Shown: positions 9,051 to 18,047, numbered from the stretch's first letter. The stretch is DNA of 64,000 nt from Gordonia sp. X0973 (GCF_013348785.1 NZ_CP054691.1:3683034-3747033), one strand, 5' to 3'. The notes: generated by a model not told the origin, from the letters alone. Numbers and translations are program-made.

Positions 9051-10312
9051 CTGCCCTCCTCGGCCATTGGCTGTTCGGCACCGCCGTCGACGCGGTGAAC
9101 CGGAATGGTGAACTCCCAGTCCGTCCCCGCGCCGGGCGCGGAGTCGAGTTCCGCGCGCCCGCCGAGCGCGCCGATCCGACCGACGATCGACTGCGCGATC
9201 CCCAGTCGGCCCTCCGCTGCCGCCGACGCGACACGGCCGGGCGCTATCCCAACCCCGTCGTCGCGGACGCCGACCACCAGCTCGTCGCCGAGATCCTCGA
9301 GCAGGACATAGGCCCGCGCCTGCGGACCGGCGTGCCGCAGAGTGTTGTCCAGCGCGTTGCGCACCGCGGCATCGACCTCGGTGCCGATCTCGACCGGGAC
9401 CGGCACGGGTTCTCGCGGGGCGCTGACCGAGACCCGGGCCCCGACATGGGCGCGCAGCAGCGCCGCCAGGTCGACCCGCCCGGCGGCGCCGTCGGGTGCG
9501 GCGTAGTCCGCGTCGGCCCGGTCGGTGAGGAAGCGGCGCAGCGCTCGTTCCTGCTCCCCGGCGAGTTCGGCGAGGGGCGCGGTGTCCCCGGCGATCTCGC
9601 GCCCCCGGCGGGCTATCAGGGCGAGGGCCTGCAACACACCGTCGTGGACGTGGCGGGCCAGCCGGTCGCGCTCCTCCTCCGCCGCGGCGTAACGCGCCGC
9701 CTGGGTGAGCAGTTCGTGGTTGGCGCGGGCGCTCGTCGCGGCCCACCCCACGACGAGGCCCAGGAAGACCAGCTGGATGAGTTGGGCGTTCTTGCCGAAG
9801 TTGAGGTCGACGTGGCCTTTGACCAGTACCGACGATGCCCACACCAGGAGGCCGACGGCCGCTCCCCCGGAGGCGCCGCCGAGGATTGCGGCCGAGATCA
9901 CCGCGTTGCAGGCCCACAGCGTCGTCGGCCATGCCTGGTTGTGCGCGATCCAGTCGGCCGACGCCACGTAGGAGGTGGACAACAGCAATCCACAGGTGAC
10001 GACGATGTCGGCGGAAACCCACATCCAGTTGCGCCCGAAACCGCCGAGGTAGGCGGCGGCACACGCCACCGTCCACGCGACGAGTACCGCGCCCAGCACG
10101 ATCGTGATCCGTGGCCGCTGCAGATCGTGGTTCGCCGCGATCTGGAAGCCCACCGAGTAGATCAGCGAAAGCGCCCGGAACACCTGGGCCGCGCGCCACA
10201 ACGGCGCGGCGGCATCCTCGTCGACGCTCTTGAGCGCCTTGGCCAACCAGGCGCGGCGCGCATCCCGCGACCCGCTTCGCTCGCCGACGGTGCCGCCTCG
10301 GGGGACCGTCAT
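9047..10312 (-). CDS. Membrane sensor histidine kinase (HisKA_3, MacS-like)
   Basis: A 421-residue kinase partnered with the regulator at 8394-9050. About five hydrophobic segments between residues 45 and 192 form the membrane sensor. Then comes the dimerisation/phospho-acceptor box RLARHVHDGVLQ with probable phospho-histidine H223, and an ATPase domain with N and G boxes (VRNALDNTLRHAG, VRDDGVGIAPG). There is no large extracytoplasmic loop, so it probably senses membrane or intramembrane cues. It overlaps the upstream transporter by four bases (10309-10312). The MacS family label is from memory. Confidence 0.88.
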   Translation of the reverse strand: MTVPRGGTVGERSGSRDARRAWLAKALKSVDEDAAAPLWRAAQVFRALSLIYSVGFQIAANHDLQRPRITIVLGAVLVAWTVACAAAYLGGFGRNWMWVSADIVVTCGLLLSTSYVASADWIAHNQAWPTTLWACNAVISAAILGGASGGAAVGLLVWASSVLVKGHVDLNFGKNAQLIQLVFLGLVVGWAATSARANHELLTQAARYAAAEEERDRLARHVHDGVLQALALIARRGREIAGDTAPLAELAGEQERALRRFLTDRADADYAAPDGAAGRVDLAALLRAHVGARVSVSAPREPVPVPVEIGTEVDAAVRNALDNTLRHAGPQARAYVLLEDLGDELVVGVRDDGVGIAPGRVASAAAEGRLGIAQSIVGRIGALGGRAELDSAPGAGTDWEFTIPVHRVDGGAEQPMAEEGR

Positions 10313-11460
10313 CGGCTATCCCAGGTCGGCGGGTCGGGATCGGCGTCGAGCACCACGCCCCCGATGAGGTCACCGGTCCCGGTCGGTTCGGCGACCGCCC
10401 CCGGATAGGCGTGGAGTTCGCGGATGGCCGTGTTCAGGAAGGCGATCAGCGGCACCGACAGCAAGCCGCCCGCGATACCTGCCAGCACGATGCCGCCCGC
10501 GATACCGAGCACCACCGCGACCGGATGCAGGCGCACCGAGCGGCCGAGCAGGAACGGTTGCAGCACGTGGCTCTCCAACTGCATGACCCCGACGACGATG
10601 CCCAGCGCGACCAGCGCGGCCACCCAGCCGTTGGTCACCAGCGCGACCACGACCGCGACACCGCCGGTGACCAGTGCGCCGACGATCGGGATGAACGCGC
10701 CGAGGAAGACCAGCGAGGCGAGGGGCAGCGCCAGCGGGACGTTCAGGATCGCCAACCCGATCCCGATGCCCACCGCGTCGACGAGGGCGACCGCGACGGT
10801 GGCCCGGACGTAACCGACGAGCGTGCCGAAACCGGCGTGGCCTGCGGCGTGGACCCGTTCGCGATGCGGCGCCGGCACCAGCTTGGTGAGGAAGGTCCAG
10901 ATCTGACCGCCGCCGTAGAGGAAGAAGATCATCAGGAACAGCGTGAGGAAGGCCCCGGTGATGATCTCGGTGGCCGTGGTCGCCGTCGCGAGGGCTCCGC
11001 TGGTCAGCTTCTCCTGGTTGTGGTTGATGAAGCGGACGATGTCCGCGCCGACGTTCTCCACCTGCTTGTGGTCGAGGTGGAGCGGGCCGTCGATCAACCA
11101 CTTCTTGACCGAGTCGATCGTGCCGGTCACCTGCGTGGTCAGCGCGGGAAGTCCGTTGATGAACTCCCGCACGACGAAGGCGAGGACCAAGCCGAGCACG
11201 CCGAGCATGGAGACCATCGACGTGACGACGGCCAACGACCGCGGGAATCCGGCCCGGTCCAGGACGTCGACGATCGGCACCAATCCCGCCGTCCCGAGGA
11301 TCGCGATGGCGACCGGCACCAGCACCGTCTTGAAATGCATGAAGGCCAGGAACACGACGACGGCCAGCGCTCCGATGACCAGGAGGCGCCATGCCCATTC
11401 GGCGGCGGCCCGCACCCCTGGCGGGACCGGATGTTGCGCATGCGGATTGTCCTGGTTCAC
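10309..11460 (-). CDS. AI-2E family transporter (Rv0205-like)
   Basis: A 383-residue membrane protein of the AI-2E/TqsA-like exporter family. Hydrophobic pairs at the N-terminus (residues 27-85), a soluble middle with amphipathic helices (about 90-155) and a dense C-terminal bundle (about 155-365) match the family layout. The substrate is unknown; the family name does not prove autoinducer export. It is the first gene of a three-gene minus-strand unit with the kinase and regulator, each joined by a 4-base overlap. Start GTG 11460 lacks a clear ribosome binding site. Confidence 0.85.
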   Translation of the reverse strand: MNQDNPHAQHPVPPGVRAAAEWAWRLLVIGALAVVVFLAFMHFKTVLVPVAIAILGTAGLVPIVDVLDRAGFPRSLAVVTSMVSMLGVLGLVLAFVVREFINGLPALTTQVTGTIDSVKKWLIDGPLHLDHKQVENVGADIVRFINHNQEKLTSGALATATTATEIITGAFLTLFLMIFFLYGGGQIWTFLTKLVPAPHRERVHAAGHAGFGTLVGYVRATVAVALVDAVGIGIGLAILNVPLALPLASLVFLGAFIPIVGALVTGGVAVVVALVTNGWVAALVALGIVVGVMQLESHVLQPFLLGRSVRLHPVAVVLGIAGGIVLAGIAGGLLSVPLIAFLNTAIRELHAYPGAVAEPTGTGDLIGGVVLDADPDPPTWDSR

Positions 11461-11514
11461 GAAACCAAGAGTAGGCAGGCGAAAGCCGTTTTCGCTTTAG
11501 GTACCCTGACCGGC

Positions 11515-12729
11515 ATGGCATTTTCGCCGCGCGAGTTCTGGCGCAGGAGTCGGAAATGGCTCCGTTGGGTGCTGATCGTCGCGGTCGTGGCGGTTCTCGT
11601 GGTGGAGGGCTACCTGGTCCGCGACCAGTTCCACACCGCCTGGGGCCGCATCGGCGATGTCCATTGGGGCTGGTTGTCGGCCTGCTTCGTCGCGTCCATG
11701 CTCAACCTCGACAGCTTCGCCCGCGTGCAGCGCGCGCTCCTGCGCTCGGCCGGGGTGATGGTCTCGTGGTGGCGCTCGATGTCGGTGGTGCTCGCCGCGA
11801 ACTCGCTCAGCCAGACGATGCCGGGCGGGCAGGTGCTCGCCCCCGCCTTCACCTTCCGGGAAACCCGCCGGTGGGGCGCGAATCCCGTCGTCGCGTCGTG
11901 GCAGGTCGTCATGTCCGGGCTGCTGGCCGGCGTCGGCCTGGCCACCCTGGGCATCGGCGGCGCGGTACTCGCCGGTGCCCGCACCAACCCCTATTCGACG
12001 ATGTTCTCGATCCTCGGATTCATCGCCTTCGTCGCCGTGCTGCAGTACCTGTCCACCCATCCCGCGACCGTCCACCAGATCGGCACCCGGGTCCTGCACT
12101 GGTACAACGAACTGCGCAATCACCCCGAGGACGCCGGTCAGGAGCGCCTGACGCAGCTCATCGACCAGCTCGCCGCCGTGCAGCTGAAACGACGTGACGC
12201 CGCCGTCGCCTTCGGCTGGACGCTGTTCAACTGGATCGCCGACGTGTGCTGCCTGATGTTCGCCTGTTGGGCGATCGGCGCACGTCCGTCCATCGCCGGC
12301 ATCGCCGTCGCCTACGCCGCGTCGAAGGCCGTCGGCACAGCGGTGCCGCTGCTGCCCGGCGGTCTCGGATTCGCCGACGTCGCGATGGTCGCCGCACTGG
12401 TCCCCGCGGGTATGGCGACCGGTGACGCGGCCGTCGCGGTCATCCTCTACCGGCTGGTCAGCTGGGCGCTGGTATCGCTGGTCGGCTGGGGCGTCATCCT
12501 GGTGATGTTCCGCACCCGAATCCGCTCCGAGGTGGGCGCCACCGACGAATTCGAGGACAGTCTCCGCGAAGCCTCCCCGGCCAATCCCGACCGCCCGCTA
12601 CTCGACTTCACCGACGACCAGCGCCGACTCATCCTCGGGCATCCGCTTCCCGACGCCGCGCGCGAGGGCGACGAGGAGAACCCCGACGACGGGGCCCCGC
12701 CGCAAGACGACGCGTGGAAGCTACCGTGA
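11515..12729 (+). CDS. Flippase-like/LPG synthase-type membrane protein (Rv0204c-like)
   Basis: A 404-residue integral membrane protein of the lysylphosphatidylglycerol synthase TM-domain (UPF0104) family. The first TM is near residues 19-36, others are spread to residue ~330, and a charged cytoplasmic tail follows (about 335-404). The motifs SQTMPGGQVLAPAF and LLPGGLGFADVAMVA are typical for this family, which is thought to move lipids. ATG 11515 follows TACCCT with a 7-base gap, consistent with a leaderless transcript. It is divergent from the AI-2E gene (54-bp gap) and overlaps the DUF3054 gene by four bases. Confidence 0.85.
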   Translation: MAFSPREFWRRSRKWLRWVLIVAVVAVLVVEGYLVRDQFHTAWGRIGDVHWGWLSACFVASMLNLDSFARVQRALLRSAGVMVSWWRSMSVVLAANSLSQTMPGGQVLAPAFTFRETRRWGANPVVASWQVVMSGLLAGVGLATLGIGGAVLAGARTNPYSTMFSILGFIAFVAVLQYLSTHPATVHQIGTRVLHWYNELRNHPEDAGQERLTQLIDQLAAVQLKRRDAAVAFGWTLFNWIADVCCLMFACWAIGARPSIAGIAVAYAASKAVGTAVPLLPGGLGFADVAMVAALVPAGMATGDAAVAVILYRLVSWALVSLVGWGVILVMFRTRIRSEVGATDEFEDSLREASPANPDRPLLDFTDDQRRLILGHPLPDAAREGDEENPDDGAPPQDDAWKLP

Positions 12730-13166
12730 GAACAATGACCTCTTCGACGACGAGCAGCCAGTTCCGACTCCCCCTCGTGGCGACCGCCTTGGCCGACGCG
12801 GTGCTGATCGTCGTGTTCGCGACCGTGGGGCGGATGAGCCATGCCGAGGGGATAACCCTCCTGGGCGTCGCCGACACTGCGTGGCCGTTCCTGGCGGGCG
12901 CCGCCGTCGGCTGGTCGCTGCTGTACGTCTACGCCCGCGTGGGGTCGTCGGACTGGTTCGGCGCCCGCAGCTTCCGGCCCGAGCGCGTCATCCCGTTCGG
13001 GGTGGCCGTGTGGCTGTTCACCGTCGTCGTCGGGATGGTCCTGCGCCGGGTCTCGCACCAGGGCACCGCGACCTCGTTCATCATCGTCGCGACGATCGTG
13101 CTCGGCCTCTTCCTACTCGGCTGGCGCATCCTGGCCAGCCGCCTGTATCAGCTGTCCAAGCGCTGA
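12726..13166 (+). CDS. DUF3054 membrane protein
   Basis: A 146-residue protein with four predicted membrane helices (about residues 15-33, 50-67, 90-108, 118-136) and the DUF3054 loop GSSDWFGARSFRPERV. Function is unknown. GTG 12726 is favoured because GGAAG lies 5 bases upstream and it overlaps the previous stop as GTGA; ATG 12735 and ATG 12714 are alternatives. It is probably co-transcribed with the Rv0204c-like gene and ends directly against the convergent PBP-like gene. Confidence 0.75.
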   Translation: MRTMTSSTTSSQFRLPLVATALADAVLIVVFATVGRMSHAEGITLLGVADTAWPFLAGAAVGWSLLYVYARVGSSDWFGARSFRPERVIPFGVAVWLFTVVVGMVLRRVSHQGTATSFIIVATIVLGLFLLGWRILASRLYQLSKR

Positions 13167-14795
13167 TCAGCGCACCTTCAGGTACTTCTGTGCCGCCTGC
13201 AGCGCGGCGGTTCCCGATTTCGGTCCCTCGGTGTAGATGACGATCACCTTGTTGTCGACGAGGCCGAGGAACCATCCGGGACCGTCCGGACCGTTCGTCC
13301 CGACGAGGGCCCGCAGACCCTTCTTGTCCGTCAGGTCGCTGGCGTCGCCGGCGCGGACCGTGCGCACCATCGCACGCAGGATCGGCGCGGACAGGCCGTC
13401 GTCGACGGTGCCCAGCTTGCCGTCGTGGATCCCCGTCGGCTGGCCCTTGATGACGAAGGGCGCGACGGATGTCTTCGCGCCGGATGACGCACGGGACAGC
13501 GCCACGCCGAGGGCTCCGACGTTGAGCAGCGAGGCGCGGATCTCGCCGGGGCGGAAGTCCACGTCGTTCACCGAGGCGCCGGTGCGCTCCGGTGTGGAGG
13601 CGCCGGGGACGGTGAACACCACGCCGAGGCCGAGGCGGTCGAGCAATTCCTCCGCCGGGGTGTTGCTGGCCTTGGAGTACGCGGTCACCGCGTCGAAGAC
13701 GGCGGAGAGCGTCGATCCGGTGATGTAGTCGCCGTCGATGCTGATGCCGCGGTCGGTGGCGGCCGCGTTGCGGCCCATGCCGAGGATTCCGCCGGTCCTG
13801 GCGTCGAGGGTGAGCACGGTCGTCGGCTGGGCGACCTCGATGGCGGCCAGCCCGGCGGCCCGCTGCACGCGGGGGTCGATCGACGTGCCGATACTCGGCG
13901 CGGCCGGACCCTGCGCGCTGTCGAGGCGCTCGGGTGCCTGTCCGGGCTGGTCGACGACGATCTGCCAACCCGCGGTGACGTCGCGGACCGCCTGCCAATA
14001 GTTGCTCAAGCCGTCTTCCAGCGGGGAGTCGAGTTGGCGGTCGACCATCACCAGCTTGTCGTGTTTGCGCACCGTTACGCCACGGATCTTGCCGGGGTCG
14101 GTGGTGAGGACCCGCATGTCGGGATCGCGCAGCGACACCGCCACGACCGGCTGGCCGGGGTTCGCGGCAATCTTCGCGAGGATGACCTCGGAGGTCACCT
14201 GCGGCGCCATCGGGGCGATCGCGCGGGCGACGGCGCGGACCGTCGCTCCCAGGTCGGCGCTCTGACCCGGATCGACGACCACGTCGTTGACACTCTGCAT
14301 GACCATGAACGGCTTGCCGGTGCGGGCCAGGACCCGCGGTGCGGGCCTGGCGTCGGTGCGCATCTCGTGGATGCGCCCACCCGGGCGCAGACCCGAGTAG
14401 ATGACAGACGGCTCCCAGAGAACCCGCCACCCCGATGAGAGTCGGCGCGCGGAACCCTGCGTCTCGGTGGCGAACTGTCGGCCGTTGTCCCAGTGGTAGA
14501 CGGTCTTGAGCGTGAACCCGGCGGTGCCGTCGCTGTAGCCGACGGTGTGCTTCACCGTGGCGTCGACGTTCATCGCGTGCATGCCGTCCATCGTCGCGGT
14601 CAGCGCCTCACTCGCCTGGCCGGGAGCGGTCGTCAGCGCCGAGGCGCGCTCGATGTTCTGCTGCGAGATCGCCTTCGCGTAGTCGCGGATCACCCCGTCG
14701 GCCTCGCTCGACGACGACGAGCAGGAGGTCACCGCGGCACAGCAGGCCAACGTGCTGACTGCGGCGACGGCGACTCGGGGCGACCAAATCCTCAT
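13167..14795 (-). CDS. PBP-related lipoprotein with degenerate transpeptidase motifs
   Basis: A 542-residue protein with a lipoprotein signal (lipobox VTSC, Cys at about 25), an NTF2-like MecA_N domain (about 30-130), a PBP dimerisation-like middle, and a transpeptidase-like C-terminal domain from about 320. The catalytic motifs are altered. Where S-x-x-K is expected the sequence reads S361-T-L-S364; the S-x-N region reads KASNTP; the K-T-G region reads K491-K-G followed by a typical GWFLG strand. All three changes point to a non-catalytic, perhaps scaffolding or sensing, membrane-anchored protein. It converges with DUF3054 without a gap. Fold assignment is confident; function is inferred. 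Confidence 0.8.
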   Translation of the reverse strand: MRIWSPRVAVAAVSTLACCAAVTSCSSSSSEADGVIRDYAKAISQQNIERASALTTAPGQASEALTATMDGMHAMNVDATVKHTVGYSDGTAGFTLKTVYHWDNGRQFATETQGSARRLSSGWRVLWEPSVIYSGLRPGGRIHEMRTDARPAPRVLARTGKPFMVMQSVNDVVVDPGQSADLGATVRAVARAIAPMAPQVTSEVILAKIAANPGQPVVAVSLRDPDMRVLTTDPGKIRGVTVRKHDKLVMVDRQLDSPLEDGLSNYWQAVRDVTAGWQIVVDQPGQAPERLDSAQGPAAPSIGTSIDPRVQRAAGLAAIEVAQPTTVLTLDARTGGILGMGRNAAATDRGISIDGDYITGSTLSAVFDAVTAYSKASNTPAEELLDRLGLGVVFTVPGASTPERTGASVNDVDFRPGEIRASLLNVGALGVALSRASSGAKTSVAPFVIKGQPTGIHDGKLGTVDDGLSAPILRAMVRTVRAGDASDLTDKKGLRALVGTNGPDGPGWFLGLVDNKVIVIYTEGPKSGTAALQAAQKYLKVR

Positions 14796-14894
14796 AAGTC
14801 ACAATTTTCACACCAGTCACACGGGGTGTCGATCCTCCCCGGCACCGGGTCCGTTACAACCCCGTCACGCCTCAATAACGCAGGCCCCCGATCC

Positions 14895-15047
14895 GCCGAC
14901 TGGGCACCTCCAGCCCACCGAGTGGGCACCCCAACCCCGCCGAGTGGGCACCTCCAGCCCACCGAGTGGGCACCCCAACCCCGCCGAGTGGGCACCTCCA
15001 GCCCGCCGAGTGGGCACCTCCAGCCCGCCGAGTGGGCACCTCCAGCC
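14895..15047. repeat. Tandem array of a 22-bp intergenic repeat (7 copies)
   Basis: Seven head-to-tail copies of a 22-bp unit alternate between two versions, both built on CGAGTGGGCACC. The unit is not a multiple of three, and the array lies between two genes, so it is non-coding. Single or double copies recur at 15847-15906 and 27473-27541. There are no spacers, so this is not a CRISPR. Confidence 0.9.
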
Positions 15048-15071
15048 ACCGAGCGTCGGGTCGGGTGACCG

Positions 15072-15830
15072 CTACTCCCCGAGCGTCTTGTCCATCACCC
15101 AGACCAGGGCTTCGGCAGTCTCGTCGGAATCCCCGACGAGGGCAACTCCGCCGATCTCGACCCCGCGGATGGCGTCACCGACGGTGAGCCCCTCGTCGTC
15201 GAAACGTATCGCCCCGTCTGTGACGAGCAGATATACGTACCGGCCGCGCGGCACGAGCACCCGTTGCCCCTTCCCCAGCCGCGCCACCCACAACGTCGCC
15301 GACCGGTTCGCGATGCGGATGGCGGAGTCGGTTTCGGGGTTCCCCGACGCGATGGGTATCAGCCCTCCGGCGGCCAATTCGGATGCGACGTCGGCCTGGT
15401 CGTAGCTCGGCTCCAGACCGAACTCGTCGGGCATCACCCACATTTGGACATAGCTCGCGTCGACGTCACCGGCGCCCTCGACGCGCAAACCGTCGTCGGA
15501 AGTCCACGTGTCGTTGCGTTCCGAATGCTCGATTCCGGCACCGGCGCTCATTCGTTGGGCCAGTCCGGGATAGACGATGCCGCTGTGCCCGTGCGAGTCC
15601 TGGTGAACGAGGCTCCCCGATCGCACCCAAGTGATGATCTCGGTCTCGCGGTGCGGGTGGGTATCGAATCCCTGCCCCGGCCGCAGCGTCTCGTCGTTCT
15701 GCACCAGGAGCACGCCATGGTGGGTGTTCGACGGGTCGTAGTGGTCGCCGAAGGAAAAGCTGTGCGCCGAGGCCAACCAGTCCGTCGTCGTGGTGAACCG
15801 ATTTCCGGCGCGGATCACCGAATAACTCAT
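15072..15830 (-). CDS. Pirin family protein
   Basis: A 252-residue bicupin of the pirin/YhhW type. The N-terminal cupin shows the metal ligands in HPHRETEIITW and GAGIEHSE. Members act as quercetin dioxygenases or redox-sensing regulators; the substrate here is unknown. Start ATG 15830 (MSYSVIRAGNRF) is chosen because the upstream part of the frame runs into a 22-bp repeat array. It is divergent from the M13 peptidase, with that repeat array in between, and its stop is 25 bases from the 7-copy array. Confidence 0.88.
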   Translation of the reverse strand: MSYSVIRAGNRFTTTTDWLASAHSFSFGDHYDPSNTHHGVLLVQNDETLRPGQGFDTHPHRETEIITWVRSGSLVHQDSHGHSGIVYPGLAQRMSAGAGIEHSERNDTWTSDDGLRVEGAGDVDASYVQMWVMPDEFGLEPSYDQADVASELAAGGLIPIASGNPETDSAIRIANRSATLWVARLGKGQRVLVPRGRYVYLLVTDGAIRFDDEGLTVGDAIRGVEIGGVALVGDSDETAEALVWVMDKTLGE

Positions 15831-15846
15831 GCATCCAGTGTGCACC

Positions 15847-15906
15847 GGTGCCCAGTCGACGGGGTTGGGGTGCCCACTCGGCAGGGTTGGGGTGCCCACT
15901 CGGCGA
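15847..15906. repeat. 22-bp repeat family, about 2.5 copies
   Basis: Reverse-oriented copies of the unit at 14895-15047 (GTGCCCACTCGGC) lie in the pirin/peptidase intergenic region. They sit upstream of both divergent genes, so they lie in or near promoters. Confidence 0.8.
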
Positions 15907-15942
15907 AACTGGGGCGGCGAAGACCGACGCGCGTCGGGCAGG

Positions 15943-17922
15943 ATGGAAGCCGTGACTGCGACGACCCCACACTCCGGCATCGACCTCTCCTTCACCGACG
16001 ACGCGGTGCGCGCCCAGGACGACCTGTACGCCCACTTCAACGGCAAGTGGTTGGCGAGCCACGAGATCCCCGCCGACCGCAGCATCGACGGCTCCTTCAT
16101 CGTGCTGCGCGACCGGGCCGAGGAGGATGTCCGCGACATCATCACCGCGGCGGCGGACTCCGGCGCCGCGGCCGGGAGCGACGAGCGCAAGATCGGCGAC
16201 CTCTACGCCTCCTTCATGGACGACGAGCGCATCGAGGAGCTCGGCCTCGCCCCCGTCGCCGGCGGGCTGGCGGCGATCGACGCGATCGGCGATCTGACCG
16301 GCCTGGCACAAGCGATCGGCGCCTTCCAGCGTGGCGGCATCAGCGGGCTGTTCGGCGTGTACGTGGACACCGACTCGAAGAACTCCGACCGCTACCTGGT
16401 GCACATCGTGCAGTCCGGGCTGGGCCTGCCCGACGAGTCCTACTACCGCGAGGACGCGCACGCCGACACGCGCACCGCCTACGTAGCGCACGTCGAGAAG
16501 ATGTTCGCCCTCGCCGGCGTCGACGATCCGGCGGCCGCCGCCGCGACCGTGATGGACCTGGAGACCGCGCTGGCCTCGCACCACTGGGATGTGGTCCGAC
16601 GACGCGACGCCGACGCCACCTACAACCTGACCTCGGCCGCCGACTTCGCAACGGAGGCCGGCAGCTTCCCGGTGGACACCTGGATCACGACCCTGGCCGA
16701 CGGCGACACCAACGCCTTCGCGGAGGTGAACGTCGGCCAGCCGTCCTACATCACCGGAGCCGCCGCCCTCCTCGCCGACCGCCCGCTCGACGACTGGAAG
16801 GCGTGGCTGCGGTGGAAGCTGCTCCACTCCGCCGCCCCCTACCTGCCGAGCGCATTCGTCGACGAGAACTTCGCCTTCTACGGGCGCACCCTTTCCGGTG
16901 CGCCGGAGATCCGCGACCGCTGGAAGCGCGGCGTCGGATTCGTCGAGGGCGCAATGGGATTCGCGGTCGGCAAGCTCTACGTCGACAAGCATTTCCCCGC
17001 CGCGGCCAAGGCCCGCATGGACGAGCTGATCGGCAACCTCATCGAGGCCTATCGTCGCAACATCGGCGAGTTGGACTGGATGACGCCGGCCACGCGCGAG
17101 AAGGCGTTGGCCAAGCTCGCGTCCTTCAACCCGAAGATCGGCTACCCGGCGCAGTGGCGGGACTATTCGGCGCTGGTCGTCGACCGCGACGACCTCATCG
17201 GCAACGTCGCGCGCGCGTCGGCCTTCGAGTACGACCGCGAGCTCGGCAAGATCGGGCAGCCGGTCGACCGCGACGAGTGGTTCATGACCCCGCAGACGGT
17301 GAACGCCTACTACAACCCGGGGATGAACGAGATCGTCTTCCCGGCCGCGATCCTGCAGCCGCCGTTCTTCGACGCCGAGGCCGACGACGCGGCCAACTAC
17401 GGCGGTATCGGCGCGGTGATCGGGCACGAGATCGGCCACGGCTTCGACGACCAGGGCGCGAAGTACGACGGCGACGGCAACCTCGTCGACTGGTGGACCG
17501 ACGAGGATCGGACCGAATTCGCTTCTCGCACAAAGGCTCTCATCGAGCAGTACAACGAGTTCACCCCGACGGGTCTGTCGCCGGAGCACAAGGTCAACGG
17601 TGAGTTCACCATTGGGGAGAACATCGGCGATCTCGGCGGGCTGTCCATCGCGCTGGTCGCCTACCACCTCGCCGATCCCAACCCCCCGGTGATCGACGGG
17701 ATGACCGGCCAGCAGCGGCTCTTCTACAGCTGGGCCCAGGTGTGGCGGACCAAGACCCGCGACGAGGAGGCGATCAAGCGCCTTGCGATCGACCCGCACT
17801 CGCCGCCGGAGTTCCGCTGCAACGGGGTGGTGCGCAACGTCGACGCCTTCTACGACGCGTTTGACGTCGCGCCGGGCGACCGGCTCTACCTCGAACCCGA
17901 CCAGCGGGTGCGCATCTGGTGA
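15943..17922 (+). CDS. zmp1: M13 family zinc metallopeptidase (Zmp1-like)
   Basis: A 659-residue neprilysin-type endopeptidase, close to the length of Zmp1 (Rv0198c). The zinc site is complete: H495-E-I-G-H499 (IGHEIGHGFDDQGA) and E559 in GENIGDLGG. NAYYNPGMNEIVFPA and the C-terminal FRCNGVVRN segment are family signatures. No signal peptide or membrane anchor is visible, as in mycobacterial Zmp1, so export would be non-classical. ATG 15943 is used; GTG 15952 is an equally possible start. The upstream frame is repeat sequence. Linkage to mmpL3 is conserved with M. tuberculosis. Confidence 0.93.
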   Translation: MEAVTATTPHSGIDLSFTDDAVRAQDDLYAHFNGKWLASHEIPADRSIDGSFIVLRDRAEEDVRDIITAAADSGAAAGSDERKIGDLYASFMDDERIEELGLAPVAGGLAAIDAIGDLTGLAQAIGAFQRGGISGLFGVYVDTDSKNSDRYLVHIVQSGLGLPDESYYREDAHADTRTAYVAHVEKMFALAGVDDPAAAAATVMDLETALASHHWDVVRRRDADATYNLTSAADFATEAGSFPVDTWITTLADGDTNAFAEVNVGQPSYITGAAALLADRPLDDWKAWLRWKLLHSAAPYLPSAFVDENFAFYGRTLSGAPEIRDRWKRGVGFVEGAMGFAVGKLYVDKHFPAAAKARMDELIGNLIEAYRRNIGELDWMTPATREKALAKLASFNPKIGYPAQWRDYSALVVDRDDLIGNVARASAFEYDRELGKIGQPVDRDEWFMTPQTVNAYYNPGMNEIVFPAAILQPPFFDAEADDAANYGGIGAVIGHEIGHGFDDQGAKYDGDGNLVDWWTDEDRTEFASRTKALIEQYNEFTPTGLSPEHKVNGEFTIGENIGDLGGLSIALVAYHLADPNPPVIDGMTGQQRLFYSWAQVWRTKTRDEEAIKRLAIDPHSPPEFRCNGVVRNVDAFYDAFDVAPGDRLYLEPDQRVRIW

Positions 17923-17967
17923 TCGCCGGTGGGGCGCCCGGGGAGCGCGTCGAGTCGGTGTATCGAT

Positions 17968-18015
17968 GGTGGTCGAGTGCCGGCGAGCCGCTAGGCGAGT
18001 CGGTGTATCGAGACC
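17968..18015. repeat. Dispersed TCGAG/TATCGAGACC repeat
   Basis: This 48-bp copy matches 26903-26950 at 45 of 48 positions and shares its ends with copies at 1-39 and 24706-24744. A shorter fragment precedes it. It ends 6 bases before the KstR-type operator. Confidence 0.8.
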
Positions 18016-18021
18016 CGGCAA

Positions 18022-18039
18022 ACTAGAACGTGTTCTAGT
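18022..18039 (+). promoter_or_regulatory. KstR-type operator overlapping a leaderless promoter
   Basis: ACTAGAAC-GT-GTTCTAGT is a perfect 8-bp inverted repeat with a 2-bp centre. The core (18024-18037) fits the KstR consensus TNNAACNNGTTNNA. Its right end overlaps a -10 hexamer TAGTAT (18036-18041) that lies 6 bases before the GTG start at 18048, so bound repressor would block a leaderless transcript. KstR represses sterol catabolism genes in Mycobacteriales (known). That this gene is a member of the regulon is inferred. Confidence 0.8.
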
Positions 18040-18047
18040 ATGGCTTC

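Noticed and set aside
14895..15047. Possible CRISPR array
   Set aside because: Units are directly adjacent without spacers, only 22 bp long, and no cas genes are nearby.
14752..15405. Plus-strand frame reading through the 22-bp repeats (TPPSGHLQPTEWAPQP-type peptide)
   Set aside because: The peptide is only the translated repeat; 22 bp is not a multiple of three, and the frame then runs antisense to the pirin gene.
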